Shown one piece after another: positions 12,543-23,504 of a DNA stretch of 64,000 nucleotides. Where the stretch lies: assembly GCA_030770425.1 (NCBI GenBank), contig JASJFT010000062.1, positions 158,925 through 222,924 of the forward strand, written 5' to 3'. How positions within the stretch are numbered: position 1 is the first letter of the stretch; the number at the start of each line of letters is the position of its first letter. Source of the DNA: Darksidea phi (taxonomy: Eukaryota; Ascomycota; Dothideomycetes; Pleosporales; Lentitheciaceae). The position numbers and the translations under genes were made by a program. The notes beneath the pieces are model-generated. The model saw only the letters and a program-made list of their open reading frames with translations. It was not told the DNA's origin and searched no databases.

Positions 12543-12812
12543 CGTTGCCGTCTGATGAGCTACCCCGGTATTATTTAGGCGCAGGAGGTTGAAGCTCCCG
12601 TATTGAATTTCCCGCTAACCCTTCGCAGCAATAGAATGCACGACCCAATGACGAGCGCCAAGTGATTTCGCTTTCCTTCACCATCTCGATGCCTCAGACA
12701 TCCTCAAGCTACTAACACCGTGTCCTTTTACGCGCAACGCCACCCATGGACATTCTTTTACGATTTCTCCCATAACCCTCAATCCACCGTATCTCTACTA
12801 TTGCGCACCAAG
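12543..12812. promoter_or_regulatory. Shared divergent promoter, PBN1 / SARAF-like
   Basis: Only 270 bp separate the two start codons, which point away from each other. The half next to the SARAF-like gene is pyrimidine-rich, as in many fungal promoters and 5' leaders. No TATA box stands out. Confidence 0.5.
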
Positions 12813-13871
12813 ATGTACTACCTCAACTTTCTCTACCCAGCGCTGCTGGTCGCCACCAGCCTCATGGACAGCGCCTCAGCCCTACGCTCCGACAAAATCA
12901 AGCTCTCAAACGTGCAGAGCCTCACATTTCGGAAAGGCTTGCAGACTTCGCATCGGCGCGTTTCCCCAATCCCGCAGGTAACTTTCACCCACCACCACCA
13001 TACCCTAGACTTGAATCTCTAGTATGGAACTTTTAGCTAATGGTTAACTGTACAGATGAGATGCATCGGCGGCTCCGCACGCGGCCTCTACGACATCGAC
13101 ATAATGCGCTGTAAGAACAGCGGCTCAGACTACGAGGATGAAAACATTCAATGGACATGCACCGCCTCGCTCCCCGACGAATTCAAACTCGGCTCTACGG
13201 ATGTAATTTGCGAAGGCTACGATTCTCCGGACGACCCATATATTCTCAAAGGAAGCTGTGGCGTAGAGTATCGCCTCATACTCACGGAGAAAGGCGAAGA
13301 GAAATACGGCAAGAAGAAACACTGGTTTGGCGTTGGTGATGACGAGAGAGGAGACTACCCGAAAACGATGGGGGATAGGGTTGTAGCGGCAGTGTTCTGG
13401 TTGGTGTTCATTGGTGTTGCGCTGTGGATTGTTTTCAACGCCGTCCAGGGTTGGGCGGAGAGACGTAACTCTGCTGCGGGGGCAGGAGCAGGAAATCGAC
13501 CTGGGTGGGGAGGCGGCGGTGGAGGAGGTGGATGGGGCGGATGGGGTGGTGGACATGACGACGATCCGCCGCCACCGTACAACCCGCATCCTTACCCGAG
13601 CTACAAGCGAAACTATGGCGGCACTGAAGGTTGGAGACCTGGATTCTGGTCTGGCGCCCTCGGTGGAGCGGCCGCGACCTATGCTGCTCGGAATTGGGGT
13701 AGTAGGAACAACCAGAACAACCAGACTGGATCTGGCTGGGGGAGTACAAGCAGTGGCCGATGGTACAATGGCGAAGGAAGCTCGAGGTCTTCATCTGGAT
13801 CATCTGGGTCTCCGAGCTACTCGTCCACAAGGCATGAGAGTACCGGATTTGGCTCCACCTCACGTAGATAG
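12813..13871 (+). CDS. SARAF-like store-operated calcium entry regulator (TMEM66 family)
   Basis: SARAF proteins sit in the ER membrane and damp store-operated calcium entry in animals; the role in fungi is less defined. Exons 12813-12977 and 13056-13871; intron 78 nt, phase 0; 326 aa. A signal peptide covers about residues 1-24 (LYPALLVATSLMDSASA). The luminal domain holds the family blocks LSNVQSLTFRKG, MRCIGGSA and IQWTCTASLPDEFKLG, VICEGYDSPDDPYILKGSCGVEYRL with conserved cysteines. One membrane helix follows at about 164-188 (VVAAVFWLVFIGVALWIVF). The cytosolic tail is rich in Gly/Trp/Pro and then Ser (about 200-326), as in other SARAFs. I chose the ATG at 12813 because it opens the signal peptide; there is no better upstream ATG. 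Confidence 0.9.
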
Positions 13872-14162
13872 GTTACGACTATTTCTATAGGTCCGAAATT
13901 GATACCCTATCTCCCGTTACGCGCACCAAACGCCCCTTTCCTCTCTGATCACGCGTGGAAACAGGAACAAATTGAACAGAGGTGTATGCACCGATACACT
14001 CCGACGGTAGACAGGATACCCAATACCAAAGTCCCAAATCCATTCTGCGCTACAGTATACACCGAACCTCTCGTTCTCCCCAGGTGCCACAGTCCTGCTC
14101 TAACACGTCGGATTGCAGCACCCATCCGCCAGCCTCGAGCCCATATTACCCACTGAAGGCAA

Positions 14163-15882
14163 TCAGGCTGAGTTTTGCGACGAAGCCAGCCACGGCACGT
14201 CCTCGTTCTTGACCTTCGCACACGTCAGGTATCCGACATTATTCGCGTCCGGATCGATCATGAGCTCATTTGCCGCCAGCTCCTCCACCAGTCGCCCCGC
14301 ATAGTCCTTTAATCGCTTCAAATCGTCGCCCAAATCGCGCCAATCAGAGCGCATGGTGCCCTGGCAGATTGTCCGTACGTGCTCTGTCTCTAGGCAGGGC
14401 AACGTGCCTTTGCGGAGGCTACGGAACAGCGTACCGCGCGAGAGAGTGTCACGGCTGCGATCTAGTTCCTCGATGCGCTGAGCGAGCTGGTCGCGAAAGA
14501 CTTGAACGGTGAGCCAGGTCTCTGTTTGGCCCCTGTCCGTTGGATCAAGTGGTGTACCTCTTCTGCCGTAGGGGAGGGAGGTTAGGAGGAGGTCCCGCTC
14601 GAGCTCCGTACGCGTTCGATCAAGCTCTTGGCTCTTTCGCTTGATTAGGTTACGAAGGTCCTCTGGGAGAGCCGTACGTTTGGTCGCCCAGGCAGGATTC
14701 CAGCGCGGGTGGGCTCCGATCAAGTGAACGAGGCACTCAGTGTAGATTGACTGGTTTTGCAGCAAGGAGGCTAGCTGGATCCACCGAGCTGGATCGGACT
14801 TGATAGCAAGGAACAAGGCCTGTCGGTGTTCACTGAGTATATTGCCTATGTATGAGCGTAGGAGATGGAGACAGCCAAGCTCAGCAGCGATCTCAGTAAG
14901 TGACTCGGACTGCACAAGCGCGTCGCCGATATCAGTGCTTGACACCTGTGGCGGGATGCTGTAAAAAGTACCGAAGATCTCGGTGTAGCATCTTAGCGTG
15001 GCAGCCACGTTCATGTTCGTCCCGCAGACCACTTTCATGTCGGTTGATGTCGAGGATGGGACAATGTCGACTTCATCACACGTGTCCTCCACCTTGACTG
15101 CCACACCGTCGATAACTTGTGACTGGTCTCCATGGGGCAGGGTTGGACGCTCGCCTTCAGCACGTTGGCGGACTAAGCCAATTTTACCGTTGACTTCTTC
15201 GATTATGAAAGAGTACCATGTCGGTGGCGCGTCGTCTGAAAAGGAGCACTGGAATGCACGGGCAAACCATGGCGAGTGTCGCGACAGCACTGTGCTATGG
15301 AGCTGGAAGGTCCGTGCCGAAGGGCCTAGCTCGGTCTTGACAATTACATCGCCATTTTGGTAGAAAGGGAAGCTGTCTGCGGGTTGGAAGGGTATCAGAG
15401 CATTCGATGCAAAGTGTGAGGACTTCCTCGGCAGCGTAGGTAAGATCTAGGACTTTATGAGTATTTACGGACAGAGTGAGGAGTGAACGTACGACTGTGC
15501 CGTCATGGGAGGGCTCTCTAGTGGTGGGGCTCAGAAGTCCAGTTTGGTTGTCCACATTGATGTGCTTCGGTATAGACACCACTTTTCTTGTTATTTCCCT
15601 GCCCACACTGAGTGTTCCGGAAGAGATCTTAGGCGAAGTGGGCCCTTTGATCGGACTTCTCGCCTTTCCTTCTTCCGAAGCCGCTGATTCAGACGAAGAA
15701 TGTGAATCAGACGAGGGACCCGACTCTGGCAATGTCTCTGATAAGGACTTTGAAGAGGGGACTTCAGCATTTTTCTGAGAAGAGGGGTTGGAATTTGCGG
15801 ACTTGGAGGATTTGGAGGAAGTGGTCGTCACTCTGCGCTTTTTCGCCGCGAGAGAAGTCACAGACGCCTGTCTTTTGGCCAT
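14163..15882 (-). CDS. BTB/POZ-domain protein
   Basis: Minus-strand exons 15882-15493 and 15446-14163, joined across a 46-nt intron (GTACGT donor, CCTAG acceptor, phase 0); 557 aa. The first about 130 residues are Ser/Lys-rich with a likely nuclear signal (AAKKRRV). The BTB core begins at about residue 160 (QNGDVIVKTELGPSARTFQL, then HSTVLSRHSPWFARAF), the usual 'DVIV...F.LHS.VL...S..F' pattern. It continues through a long middle with a helical C-terminal half (KRKSQELDRTRTELERDLL, QLAQRIEELDRSRDTL). Fungal BTB proteins of this layout are mostly uncharacterised; some act as CUL3 substrate adaptors, which is inference here. An in-frame ATG at 16050 exists, but the ATG at 15882 gives a cleaner start (MAKRQASVTS). 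Confidence 0.82.
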
Positions 15883-16604
15883 TTTGGCTGGAGTGGAGGA
15901 CGTTTGAGGGGTCGGCTGTGTTGTGTGGAGGAGTACTGTAACTTGGTCGGTAAGGAAGGATAGGGTGGGACTAATAAGACCGGCAATAAAATAGTAAAGG
16001 TGAACGTTGAGATCATGTAGGTAAAGAGAGAGTGGAGTCAAAAAGGCCACAGAAAGTGGTAGAGGAGGATGGCAAAGTCGAAGAGTAAAGGCGTGGAGGC
16101 CATAATCTCACCACTTCGTAGAAAGACTCATGACAGAGGAAACGCCGAAGAAGTCCGACAATGGACTGAGAAGAAAAGGCAGCTCATTGACGATCCGACT
16201 GCTGTGGTGTTGGATATGACCTTTACAATGACCTGATAAAGCTAAGCACAGTACTCACTTATCAAATCAGAGTGCTTCTAGATCCACGGGCGTTATTGGC
16301 GCTTAGCGGGATGATAAGCCGCCGAAGGTTATCTGACTGAGCTGATCGTAGTTGATCGGGCGTTCCTAGTAGGCATCACAAGGGGTTAGCCCTACAAAGA
16401 GCTGGACCTGGCGTATCTTGCCCTAGCGTTGGGACCGTTGAAAAGTACAAGATTTCTTCTTCCGGTTGTGGAAGATTAACGGCTCCGGATAGCCCGGATT
16501 CCCGTATCGTAGACACCTAGACACTCCTCAATGTAGATGTAAGGGTCACAGTTTTGCGTTGGTGACTCTGTTTCCCGTATAGTGTCCTTCATGTTGGGGA
16601 TCTC
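15883..16604. other. Spacer upstream of the BTB gene
   Basis: Holds the promoter of the BTB gene at its left end and the 3' flank of the fragmentary membrane-protein gene at its right end. No convincing coding exon or RNA gene was found. Confidence 0.5.
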
Positions 16605-17298
16605 CTATACTCCCTTCCCAGCATCCATCTCAGGCACATTTGGTTTGGCCCATATCTCAGACTTTGGCTCAGAGCTATCGATTTCATCTACTCTAGTGTC
16701 TGTGCTCAATCTGCCAATGGCGAGAGGATATTGCTACTTGTTTTCCGTAACACCCAGGGCCAGAAAGATCTGATGCTGAATATTTTGACCGTCGGGAGTG
16801 GCTTTCCGCTTCCATGCTCTGCTTTCTTCGATGATGTCGAACACACGAGAGCGATGTGAGCGGAGTTGCGAATAAGGGACCTATAGGTATACCGACTGCC
16901 AGGCCTATGGTAGAAATCCTCGATAGCATGGCTATCGGCTTAGCAGGGACGGATATCGTGCTTGCATCTTCAGTCACTGAAGTCAACATCGTGCCCATCA
17001 ATGGTGTTGCGGTCGGTGTCAAAGCTGTGTTCAAGAACGATGTGATTGTGGGAAGCAAAGAGGAGTTGTTGCTAGAGGAGTTGTTGCTAGAGGAGTTGTT
17101 GCTAGAGGAGTTGTTGCTAGAGGAGTTGTTGCTAGAGGAGTTGTTTCTAGAGGAGTTGTTGCTAAAGGGTACTGTTTCAGTGGAAACCCACATAGACGGA
17201 GCTGAATCCATCATTATACTAGTGAACCACGAGTGGTCGTCGTAATAGTAACGTCCATTAAATCTGAGGCATCTATTAAATGGTAGCCTCTGAGCCAC
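16605..17298 (-). CDS. Ser/Asn-rich single-pass membrane protein, 5' part missing or degraded
   Basis: Two minus-strand exons are supported: 17298-16754 and 16710-16605, joined across a 43-nt intron (donor GTGTTA, acceptor GGCAG), which keeps frame and adds an acidic tail ending EMDAGKGV. The ectodomain contains a SNNSS repeat (dense N-X-S glycosylation sites) encoded by a 15-bp tandem repeat, then a Thr/Pro-rich stem. A hydrophobic segment follows (ISTIGLAVGIPIGPLFATPL), then a basic stop-transfer patch (RHHRRKQ). This is the layout of many fungal wall-sensor-like or AXL2/SKG6-like proteins. No proper start or signal peptide is visible. A Cys-rich open stretch on the same strand around 17380-17470 may be a separated 5' exon. 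It may be a pseudogene; the 17298 boundary is only where the open frame begins. Confidence 0.45.
17061..17164. repeat. 15-bp tandem minisatellite, about 7 copies
   Basis: The unit AGGAGTTGTTGCTAG is repeated head to tail, one copy carrying TTTCTAG and the last drifting. The period of 15 keeps the SNNSS reading frame of the overlapping minus-strand gene, so copy number can change without frameshift. Confidence 0.9.
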
Positions 17299-17893
17299 GA
17301 CGACAGGTACGCTCTATCCATAGACCTGCAGGATGCATATCTAACAAGGCCTACATAAAAAAAATGCTTGTTGTGCCAACTTCTTCAAGGGTAGCACACT
17401 TCGCCATGTCGGAAAAGCAGGTCGAGATGTTGCAGAAGCAGTTACATTTCTGCCCAGGACGGCCGGTATCGGATATATGCTAGGCTATGCAACTTTGCTG
17501 ATATAATTAACTCTCGAGACATATGGTGATAGTATGGTATGGGTGCGACCTTTACAAGTTGTATGCTGAAATCCGTAGGCTCCGGAGAGCCTAGAAGTGT
17601 ATTCGTAGAGTGTTTTGACATTGGTACAGTATCGAAGGCTTTAGAGGCTTTTAGGAGAAGGACTGTCTGTCTCGTCAGGCGCTTTTTATGCTCGTTCGAC
17701 AGCTGGTTCACGTTGAAGGGATGATTGCAGTTCAAATAGCCATGGCAACCGCAAAGTAGTAAAACCAATCTCTCGAGACCATGCTGCGACAGTCATTGAT
17801 ATCAATTCCAAGTCGGATGTGGCTTCCGCAACAAAATTAGAATGACATGATGGCGTGAACGCAACCTGCTTGGACGCTACGGCTAGTCGTACA

Positions 17894-17967
<74 letters not shown>

Positions 17968-18109
17968 TGGGGGGGGGGGGGCCGGTGGGGTGGGGGGGGT
18001 TTTTTTTTGGGGTGATAATAATATATTTAGGGTTNNNNNNNNNNTACACAAAAAATATTTTTATACTTTTTGGGTTTTCCAAATCTGCTTTTTGTTAATG
18101 GGTTTGGGT

Positions 18110-18156
<47 letters not shown>

Positions 18157-18592
18157 GCGGGGTCTTATCTCGATCGGGTACGGCATGAGGCATACAACCC
18201 TGCGGTTGTTAACCGATAGATAGTAGTGGAAAGCACCGCATTTTGGTGTAACAGGCAACCATTCGTGAGCTAATCCAATATGTAAATAGGCATGCTCGGT
18301 TGTATGAGGGTAAGAGATATACCACTGCGCCTTTATTGACCTTCTCGAAACATCATAGAAGATTGCCGACTAGAGTACAGCCGTGGTCAGAACTAAGGAA
18401 TAGCCGTGGTTTAATAATCGCCTTCTACTGGTCCCGGTATTCCGCTGCTAGAATGAAGTTTTTAAACACTTTCGCCACTTTTGTGGTGAAGAGTATTCAG
18501 ATTGATGACAGGACACTTTCTATTGAGTTTTGCATGTCAATCCCGTTACTCTCACGGAGAGAGACGGATGTGGTCGAAGCTGCATCCTGTGG
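17299..18592. other. Low-complexity spacer containing an assembly gap
   Basis: Apart from a possible Cys-rich exon remnant on the minus strand (about 17380-17470), there is no supported gene. The centre is taken up by homopolymers and a run of N. Open frames across this part are artefacts of the poly-T/poly-G sequence. Confidence 0.6.
17897..18155. other. Assembly gap (10 N at 18035-18044) flanked by poly-T and poly-G runs
   Basis: Poly-T (about 17897-17934) passes straight into long poly-G (about 17935-18000), then the N run at 18035-18044, then another long poly-T (about 18112-18155). Such T-to-G homopolymer transitions next to Ns are typical of failed sequencing or gap filling rather than real genomic sequence. 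Confidence 0.85.
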
Positions 18593-19906
18593 TCAAACTG
18601 CTGTGATAGTCCAGTTCCAAGGACCCTCTGGCACCCACCTCCAGCCAGCTGGCATGACTTGGCTCGAAGCTGCAGTGTCTTCGAAACCAGGGGTGGTTCG
18701 GATATGCAGCAACTTCATCCTCGCAGCATCTTCGTGCTTCCAAAGACGGAACGAGACACCAAACTTGTGAATGACCGACTCTCGAGAGGCTAGACTAGAG
18801 CGATCAAGCTGCCAGTTACAGCTCGTGCCGTTTTCATGAAGACGCCGACATTTGATGCCTGCATTCGTCCAAGATAGTGATCCTGCAAGCGCGGAGGCGA
18901 TCTCGTCAAATGAGCCAAACCAGTCTCCTTCGTCATCCCGAATCATGTAAAGGGAGCTTGAGCCTCCTCGTGCACACCACGGAAAGGTGGTCGTCGTCAT
19001 CGATTGTTTGGTAAAGGTGCGAACTTTGAAGACGTTCCAGTTGTCATTCTGTGGTGTTCGTTGTGCGTCTACTCTCCCTATCACGGTAAAGTGTCGAAGT
19101 GAAGGGAATGCTCCGGCTTGCTGGAGGTTGTGCAAAGTGCTAATAAGTCCGGCGCCTTGCAATGGCTTGTTTCCGGAGTAGCACAAAACCGAATGAGGTC
19201 CACGGTCGGACCCAGGACGCATTATTAGGCGGACGAGAAGATATTCTAGGGACGAAGCTGTCTTGATTGTGGTTGTTTTTGTAGGGAAATTTGGCCGCTT
19301 ATGGTCAAGAGTCGCTTGTGGGGAGATGCGTGAAAGCAGACCGGAGCAGATGTGCGAAATTTGTAGTCGCAAGCTTCTCAGGTGAGGCAGCAAAGCACCT
19401 ACCGCATCGCAGATATGAGGCTGCCCAAGGTCTGGGCTGCTCAAACACTCGCATTCTATACTGAGATTGGCCACAGTCTTTGGAAGACTGTTCAGTAAAG
19501 AAACAATTGCGACGCCCGGAGCAGTGAATCCTTGGCCGATTGGCTCCTGGAAAGATAGCGAAAAGGTGCGCATGTTCATCATGGTCGCCACAATATCGCA
19601 GAGCTCTGCGAGGCGGTCGAAAGCTTCCGCTGAGAGGATGCTGAAGCCCATCAGATGGACTTGCGTGACTCGCAAACTGAAGGAGTGAATGAGGTCGCAT
19701 TGGGTGACAGATTTTGCAAACCGAGCGGCTGTCGAATCAGCCCGCAGTTTCGAAGTCAGTGTTATGTCCCGGTAGAGGGTAGTGTAGCCAATTTGTTGCC
19801 ATTTTCGACATGTCTTGATGACGTTGACTAAATCGGAAGGCTCATTTCGAAGACGCTCGAAAATGTCGAGGAGGATTTCGTTAGGCAGTTTTGCGATGGT
19901 GATCAT
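18593..19906 (-). CDS. F-box protein, substrate unknown
   Basis: Single-exon gene of 437 aa. The F-box is at the N-terminus (IAKLPNEILLDIFERL, followed by LVNVIKTCRKWQQIGYTTLYRDI), the usual position in the large and variable fungal F-box family. F-box proteins bind SKP1 and bring substrates to SCF ubiquitin ligases. The remainder has scattered leucine-rich stretches (LLPHLRSLRLQI, PSLRHFTVIG) that could be degenerate LRRs, and a Trp-rich C-terminus (GWRWVPEGPWNWTI). The ATG at 19906 is used; the codon two positions upstream is TTG. It sits beside the low-complexity region, and such F-box genes turn over quickly. Confidence 0.8.
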   Translation of the reverse strand: MITIAKLPNEILLDIFERLRNEPSDLVNVIKTCRKWQQIGYTTLYRDITLTSKLRADSTAARFAKSVTQCDLIHSFSLRVTQVHLMGFSILSAEAFDRLAELCDIVATMMNMRTFSLSFQEPIGQGFTAPGVAIVSLLNSLPKTVANLSIECECLSSPDLGQPHICDAVGALLPHLRSLRLQISHICSGLLSRISPQATLDHKRPNFPTKTTTIKTASSLEYLLVRLIMRPGSDRGPHSVLCYSGNKPLQGAGLISTLHNLQQAGAFPSLRHFTVIGRVDAQRTPQNDNWNVFKVRTFTKQSMTTTTFPWCARGGSSSLYMIRDDEGDWFGSFDEIASALAGSLSWTNAGIKCRRLHENGTSCNWQLDRSSLASRESVIHKFGVSFRLWKHEDAARMKLLHIRTTPGFEDTAASSQVMPAGWRWVPEGPWNWTITAV

Positions 19907-20477
19907 CTTCAACCCTCAAGATGTTTCGTCCTGTTATCCGTATAATCGACAGTAGCAGTCGGTTCGAAACACTGCACCTGGAGGAGGGCGAAAGGCCGGA
20001 TGGGTATACGAATAACCTTGCCCAGAAACGCCGCTGGAGCTAATCCTCGTGGGAGCACATCTTATTGATATACAATCCGCACCCCTTCGGGCGACCGCCC
20101 GAGCGGGATGTAAGAGATACATGTTGATGACGCCGGCAAATGAGAGTGCGTGAGTATTAGTGTGCAAAATGTGGATCACGCGATGTTCCACCTCCACTTA
20201 CCCTTTCCCCGCACATTGCCCACGTGCCCCTTCCCCACAAAACGCATACGGTAATGTGTCTCGGACATGCTCAAATCCTATACCTCTATGCATGAGATAC
20301 GGAACGCATGCTTCTCAACTACAGTTTGAAGACAGCGGCATTGTGATATTACATTTCCCATCGCAGCGCCTTGCCCGAACATTGGAGTTTTTCACCTAGC
20401 CAGTACCTAATCATTCAAATGTTCTCTCTGTTATCTTGGGACACGTAACCCCTTTTGCGCACCATAGAATTGCCTAC
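19907..20477. other. Spacer between F-box and amine oxidase genes
   Basis: Contains the F-box gene promoter and the amine oxidase 3' flank. A short GC hairpin lies near 20086-20104 (CGGGCGACCGCCCG). No gene is supported. Confidence 0.5.
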
Positions 20478-22672
20478 TCACAACTTCTCCGCGCAACAAT
20501 TCTTCTCCACCAACACACTCGCCTGGTTCTTACTCGACGGCACGTCATTTGCTGGATTCTTATCGAAGAAATCCGCGGGCCTGAAATTCACCTGAAAGAT
20601 ATCGACCGGCATGACAGGCCAGTCTTCGACTCTGCACGCACACTCGGGTCAGCAATCGATCCATGACCAGTGCAGCCTGGAAGAGTAGAACTTACCTAGG
20701 GTTATGCGTAAGTCCAAAAGTACTCCACACCACAATGTCTTCGTCCGTAACCTTATCATTCCGCTTCGCCATATCGCACACACCACCAACCTCTAACTGA
20801 CTCTGTAACGTGAACCTGCCAGCCGCATACAGCTCATCTTCGCGATACTTTGTAACCCACACATGATGCTTCGCAAACAGCGCTCGCTGTTCTTGGATGC
20901 TGCCTGGTGCAGCCAATAGCTTCTGCGTGGGTGGAGGCATGAACTTGTAGGACACGGGGTTGCCGGAATGCGGGTTCTTTTTGTTTGGGTTTATTATTTT
21001 GAAGGTGCGATTATGTTCGGGGGCGGCGTCAACGCCACTAGAGTGATTTATGATGTTTTTGCGGACCTCATAGAAGTTGCCGTTGGGGTTTGTGGTCTTG
21101 TCCAAGGGGGTAGAGTGGGATTCTTCGTAAAGAACTGTGTTATTATGGCCGTCTATTGCGGGATCGATACCTGTTCACTTCCTGTTAGATGTTTATTCTC
21201 AGTGGGGGTTGGTGAGCGCACTTACGGGCCGCGAAGATATGCTGATGGTTTTGTGCCAGTACACCAGACGATACGACATTTCCATAATCGGACGTCTTCC
21301 CTGGGTCGATATTGACGACCGAAACAATGCCCGTGGCGCGGGTCTCGATGGTGATGCCACCAGCAGTGTCGAGCTTGAACGCAAAAACATACTCGTAGTT
21401 AGCCAGAGTGATGATGAACTGCACGACCAGCTCTCGAAGCCTGGTCACCACAGCACGGCTTGTTCTCCAGTTTGTGTGCTTCCACCCAATACCGTTGTCT
21501 TGTTCATGTAGACAGATAACGTTGGGATGTTCCTTAGGCTCGCCATCAGAACCAACAATCACGCCGTCGAAGTACTTGATGACGCCCAAACAGTCACAGC
21601 CTACCGAGAGATTATTCGCACAATTTCCTGCACCGCCATCTCCAAAATCAAAGGCTTGCTTGCGATGGAAGGGGGGTCGTGCGTCGGCGTATGGTACAGT
21701 CATCTCGCTGATACTGAGACGGTAGAGGATACTCCTGTCATCGTAGTGGATGTCATGAAGAACAGCTCCCTCACGAGGATTGAACGAAATTCGGAATCTC
21801 CACTTCTGCCACTCCACAAGGGACTCATCTGTAACTTTGAAAGAGGGTCCATCGGGCTGCACGATGTTGATAGGCTTCATGTCCTTTCGTGTACCTCCTG
21901 GGATGAGTTCCGGAACGTATTCAGCAGATACACAATGGTCGAGAATGCGCTCTGAATGCGTCTTGCCTGTGAGGCTGTCTCCCTTTCCACCGGTAGCTAG
22001 ACGGTCAACCTTCACAATCTTTCTGGTATGTGCGTCCATGACGGGAATCAGGGGTAGAGGATATGCGTAGAAGTTTGAGTCTGGATTCCCGTTCTTCGTA
22101 TCTTGGGCAAAGCACAGCCCTTGGAAGTATCGCCGGTTCTCGGCTCCGGAATCTGGTCCGCCATACGGCCTACTAATCATTAGCCAATTTTCCCCAGCGT
22201 GCAGCAAGACTTGATAGACCGACCAAGGCTCAACAACCAGCTCAAATCCATCCGGAAACTTAAACTCCGCAACCGCCTTTTGGAATTCCTCACTCTCCTT
22301 ACAAGCCTCAACCAAATGCTCGAATTCCCATAATGTCAATGAAGCATGAAACTCCTTCCCAATAACCTCATGCTTCACCCTCTTTTTCGTCTCCACATCC
22401 ACAACCGCCTCATGATACTCAGGAACCTTATCCGACCCAACGACATCATACTGGCACTTCGCTAACCTCGGAGGTCTCTTCGAGAGCGGAGATTGTCCTG
22501 GACGAGCCGAGTGTTCGAGCGCCAGGTACTGCTTCATGAGCTCTTTATTGGGTTCCTGCAGGAAGATCTCACGGAAGTCCACAACAACGTCGCCCGTGTG
22601 GAGGGATAGAATCACATCGCGGGCGATGCGTGTTTCCTCAATGTTTAGCGTTTTGAAGGGGTGTGGTGGCAT
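20478..22672 (-). CDS. Copper-containing primary amine oxidase (TPQ enzyme)
   Basis: Oxidises primary amines to aldehyde, ammonia and hydrogen peroxide, letting fungi use amines as nitrogen source. Minus-strand exons 22672-21226, 21170-20696, 20631-20478; introns 55 and 64 nt; 691 aa. The cofactor motif is intact: Tyr426 in TLANYEYVF is the TPQ precursor. The catalytic base fits Asp342 (AFDFGDGGAG), 84 residues upstream, the family spacing. Copper ligands are His476 and His478 (NHQHIF) and the His of GLTHNPRVEDWPVMP near the end of exon 2. There is no signal peptide, so it is likely intracellular. The C-terminus is EKL, close to but not a standard PTS1 peroxisomal signal. I start at the ATG at 22672; the open frame extends upstream without another ATG. 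Confidence 0.95.
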
Positions 22673-23504
22673 GGTGGTGGGCGTGATGGGAGGCGGTGGG
22701 AGGGTTGCAGGTGGCGTGGACGGGGAGATTTTGTATTGCAAACCCGCGGCAGCAATCTTTTTGGTCCGAATAAATATCACTCAATACAAAAAACAGACAC
22801 GATGTGCCCATCCAAACAAATCAACAAATCAACAAAGTCAAGTCAGGGTCGCCAACTAATTCACCTCACCAACCAAAACGTGATAGACAGAAAGAAAGAA
22901 CCACCATCAAGACCACGGCGAGCCCTCTATATATACAGCAGATCCCCGCACCACAACCTACTAGCTACCGACCAAGTTATCAGAAAGTGGAGTCAACAGC
23001 TGCTAGGACGTTTGACATGCATCCGGATGGACTTGCCTGATTGGTATAGCTAGCGGTGAACTGCGCCGCGATTGGATGTCGGAATACCCTGTCCGATATT
23101 AGTGGTAAAAGAAAAGGTCCGATCCAATCTCTCCATGCACACTGTGTATCGGAAAGGTTTACGGTAGGTGTTAGATAAAGAGATGTACTGGGACAGTAAG
23201 CTTAGTCAGATACGCGATTTCCTGGCCGTTCTGTGCGGAACGTTTCCGTGCTAGCTTTCCCTGCACATCATGCACGTTGACTTCCTAAAACGGATGCGGA
23301 CACTGGAAGCCAACCTCGAAACAGCGTGAATTGCAAGAATAGGCGTACCATTCAGAGCGCCTACTATGCACCCAATGCAGTTTTATCACTCCATGGAGCC
23401 TAACGATCAGGTAGTGATAAGGCAGCCATCCAATCCAATCCTGTCCCAGAACCTGAAAACAACCCATGAAACGAGGCATCGGGATCAATACACTAGGATT
23501 GTCC
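22673..23504. promoter_or_regulatory. Amine oxidase upstream region and 3' flank of the RUP1-like gene
   Basis: On the minus strand the amine oxidase promoter has a clear TATATATA at 22935-22928, about 256 bp before the start codon. The rest, up to the stop codon of the next gene, shows no coding potential I can support. Confidence 0.45.
22928..22935 (-). promoter_or_regulatory. TATA-box candidate for the amine oxidase gene
   Basis: TATATATA in an otherwise mixed-composition leader, on the correct side of the gene. The distance implies a 5' leader of roughly 150-220 nt, plausible for a fungus. Confidence 0.4.

Noticed and set aside
17855..18223. Open frame through poly-Phe/poly-Gly sequence
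   Set aside because: Made of poly-T/poly-G homopolymers and Ns at an assembly gap.
21199..21390. Minus-strand open frame inside the amine oxidase gene
   Set aside because: Different frame from the conserved copper-site exon; shadow.
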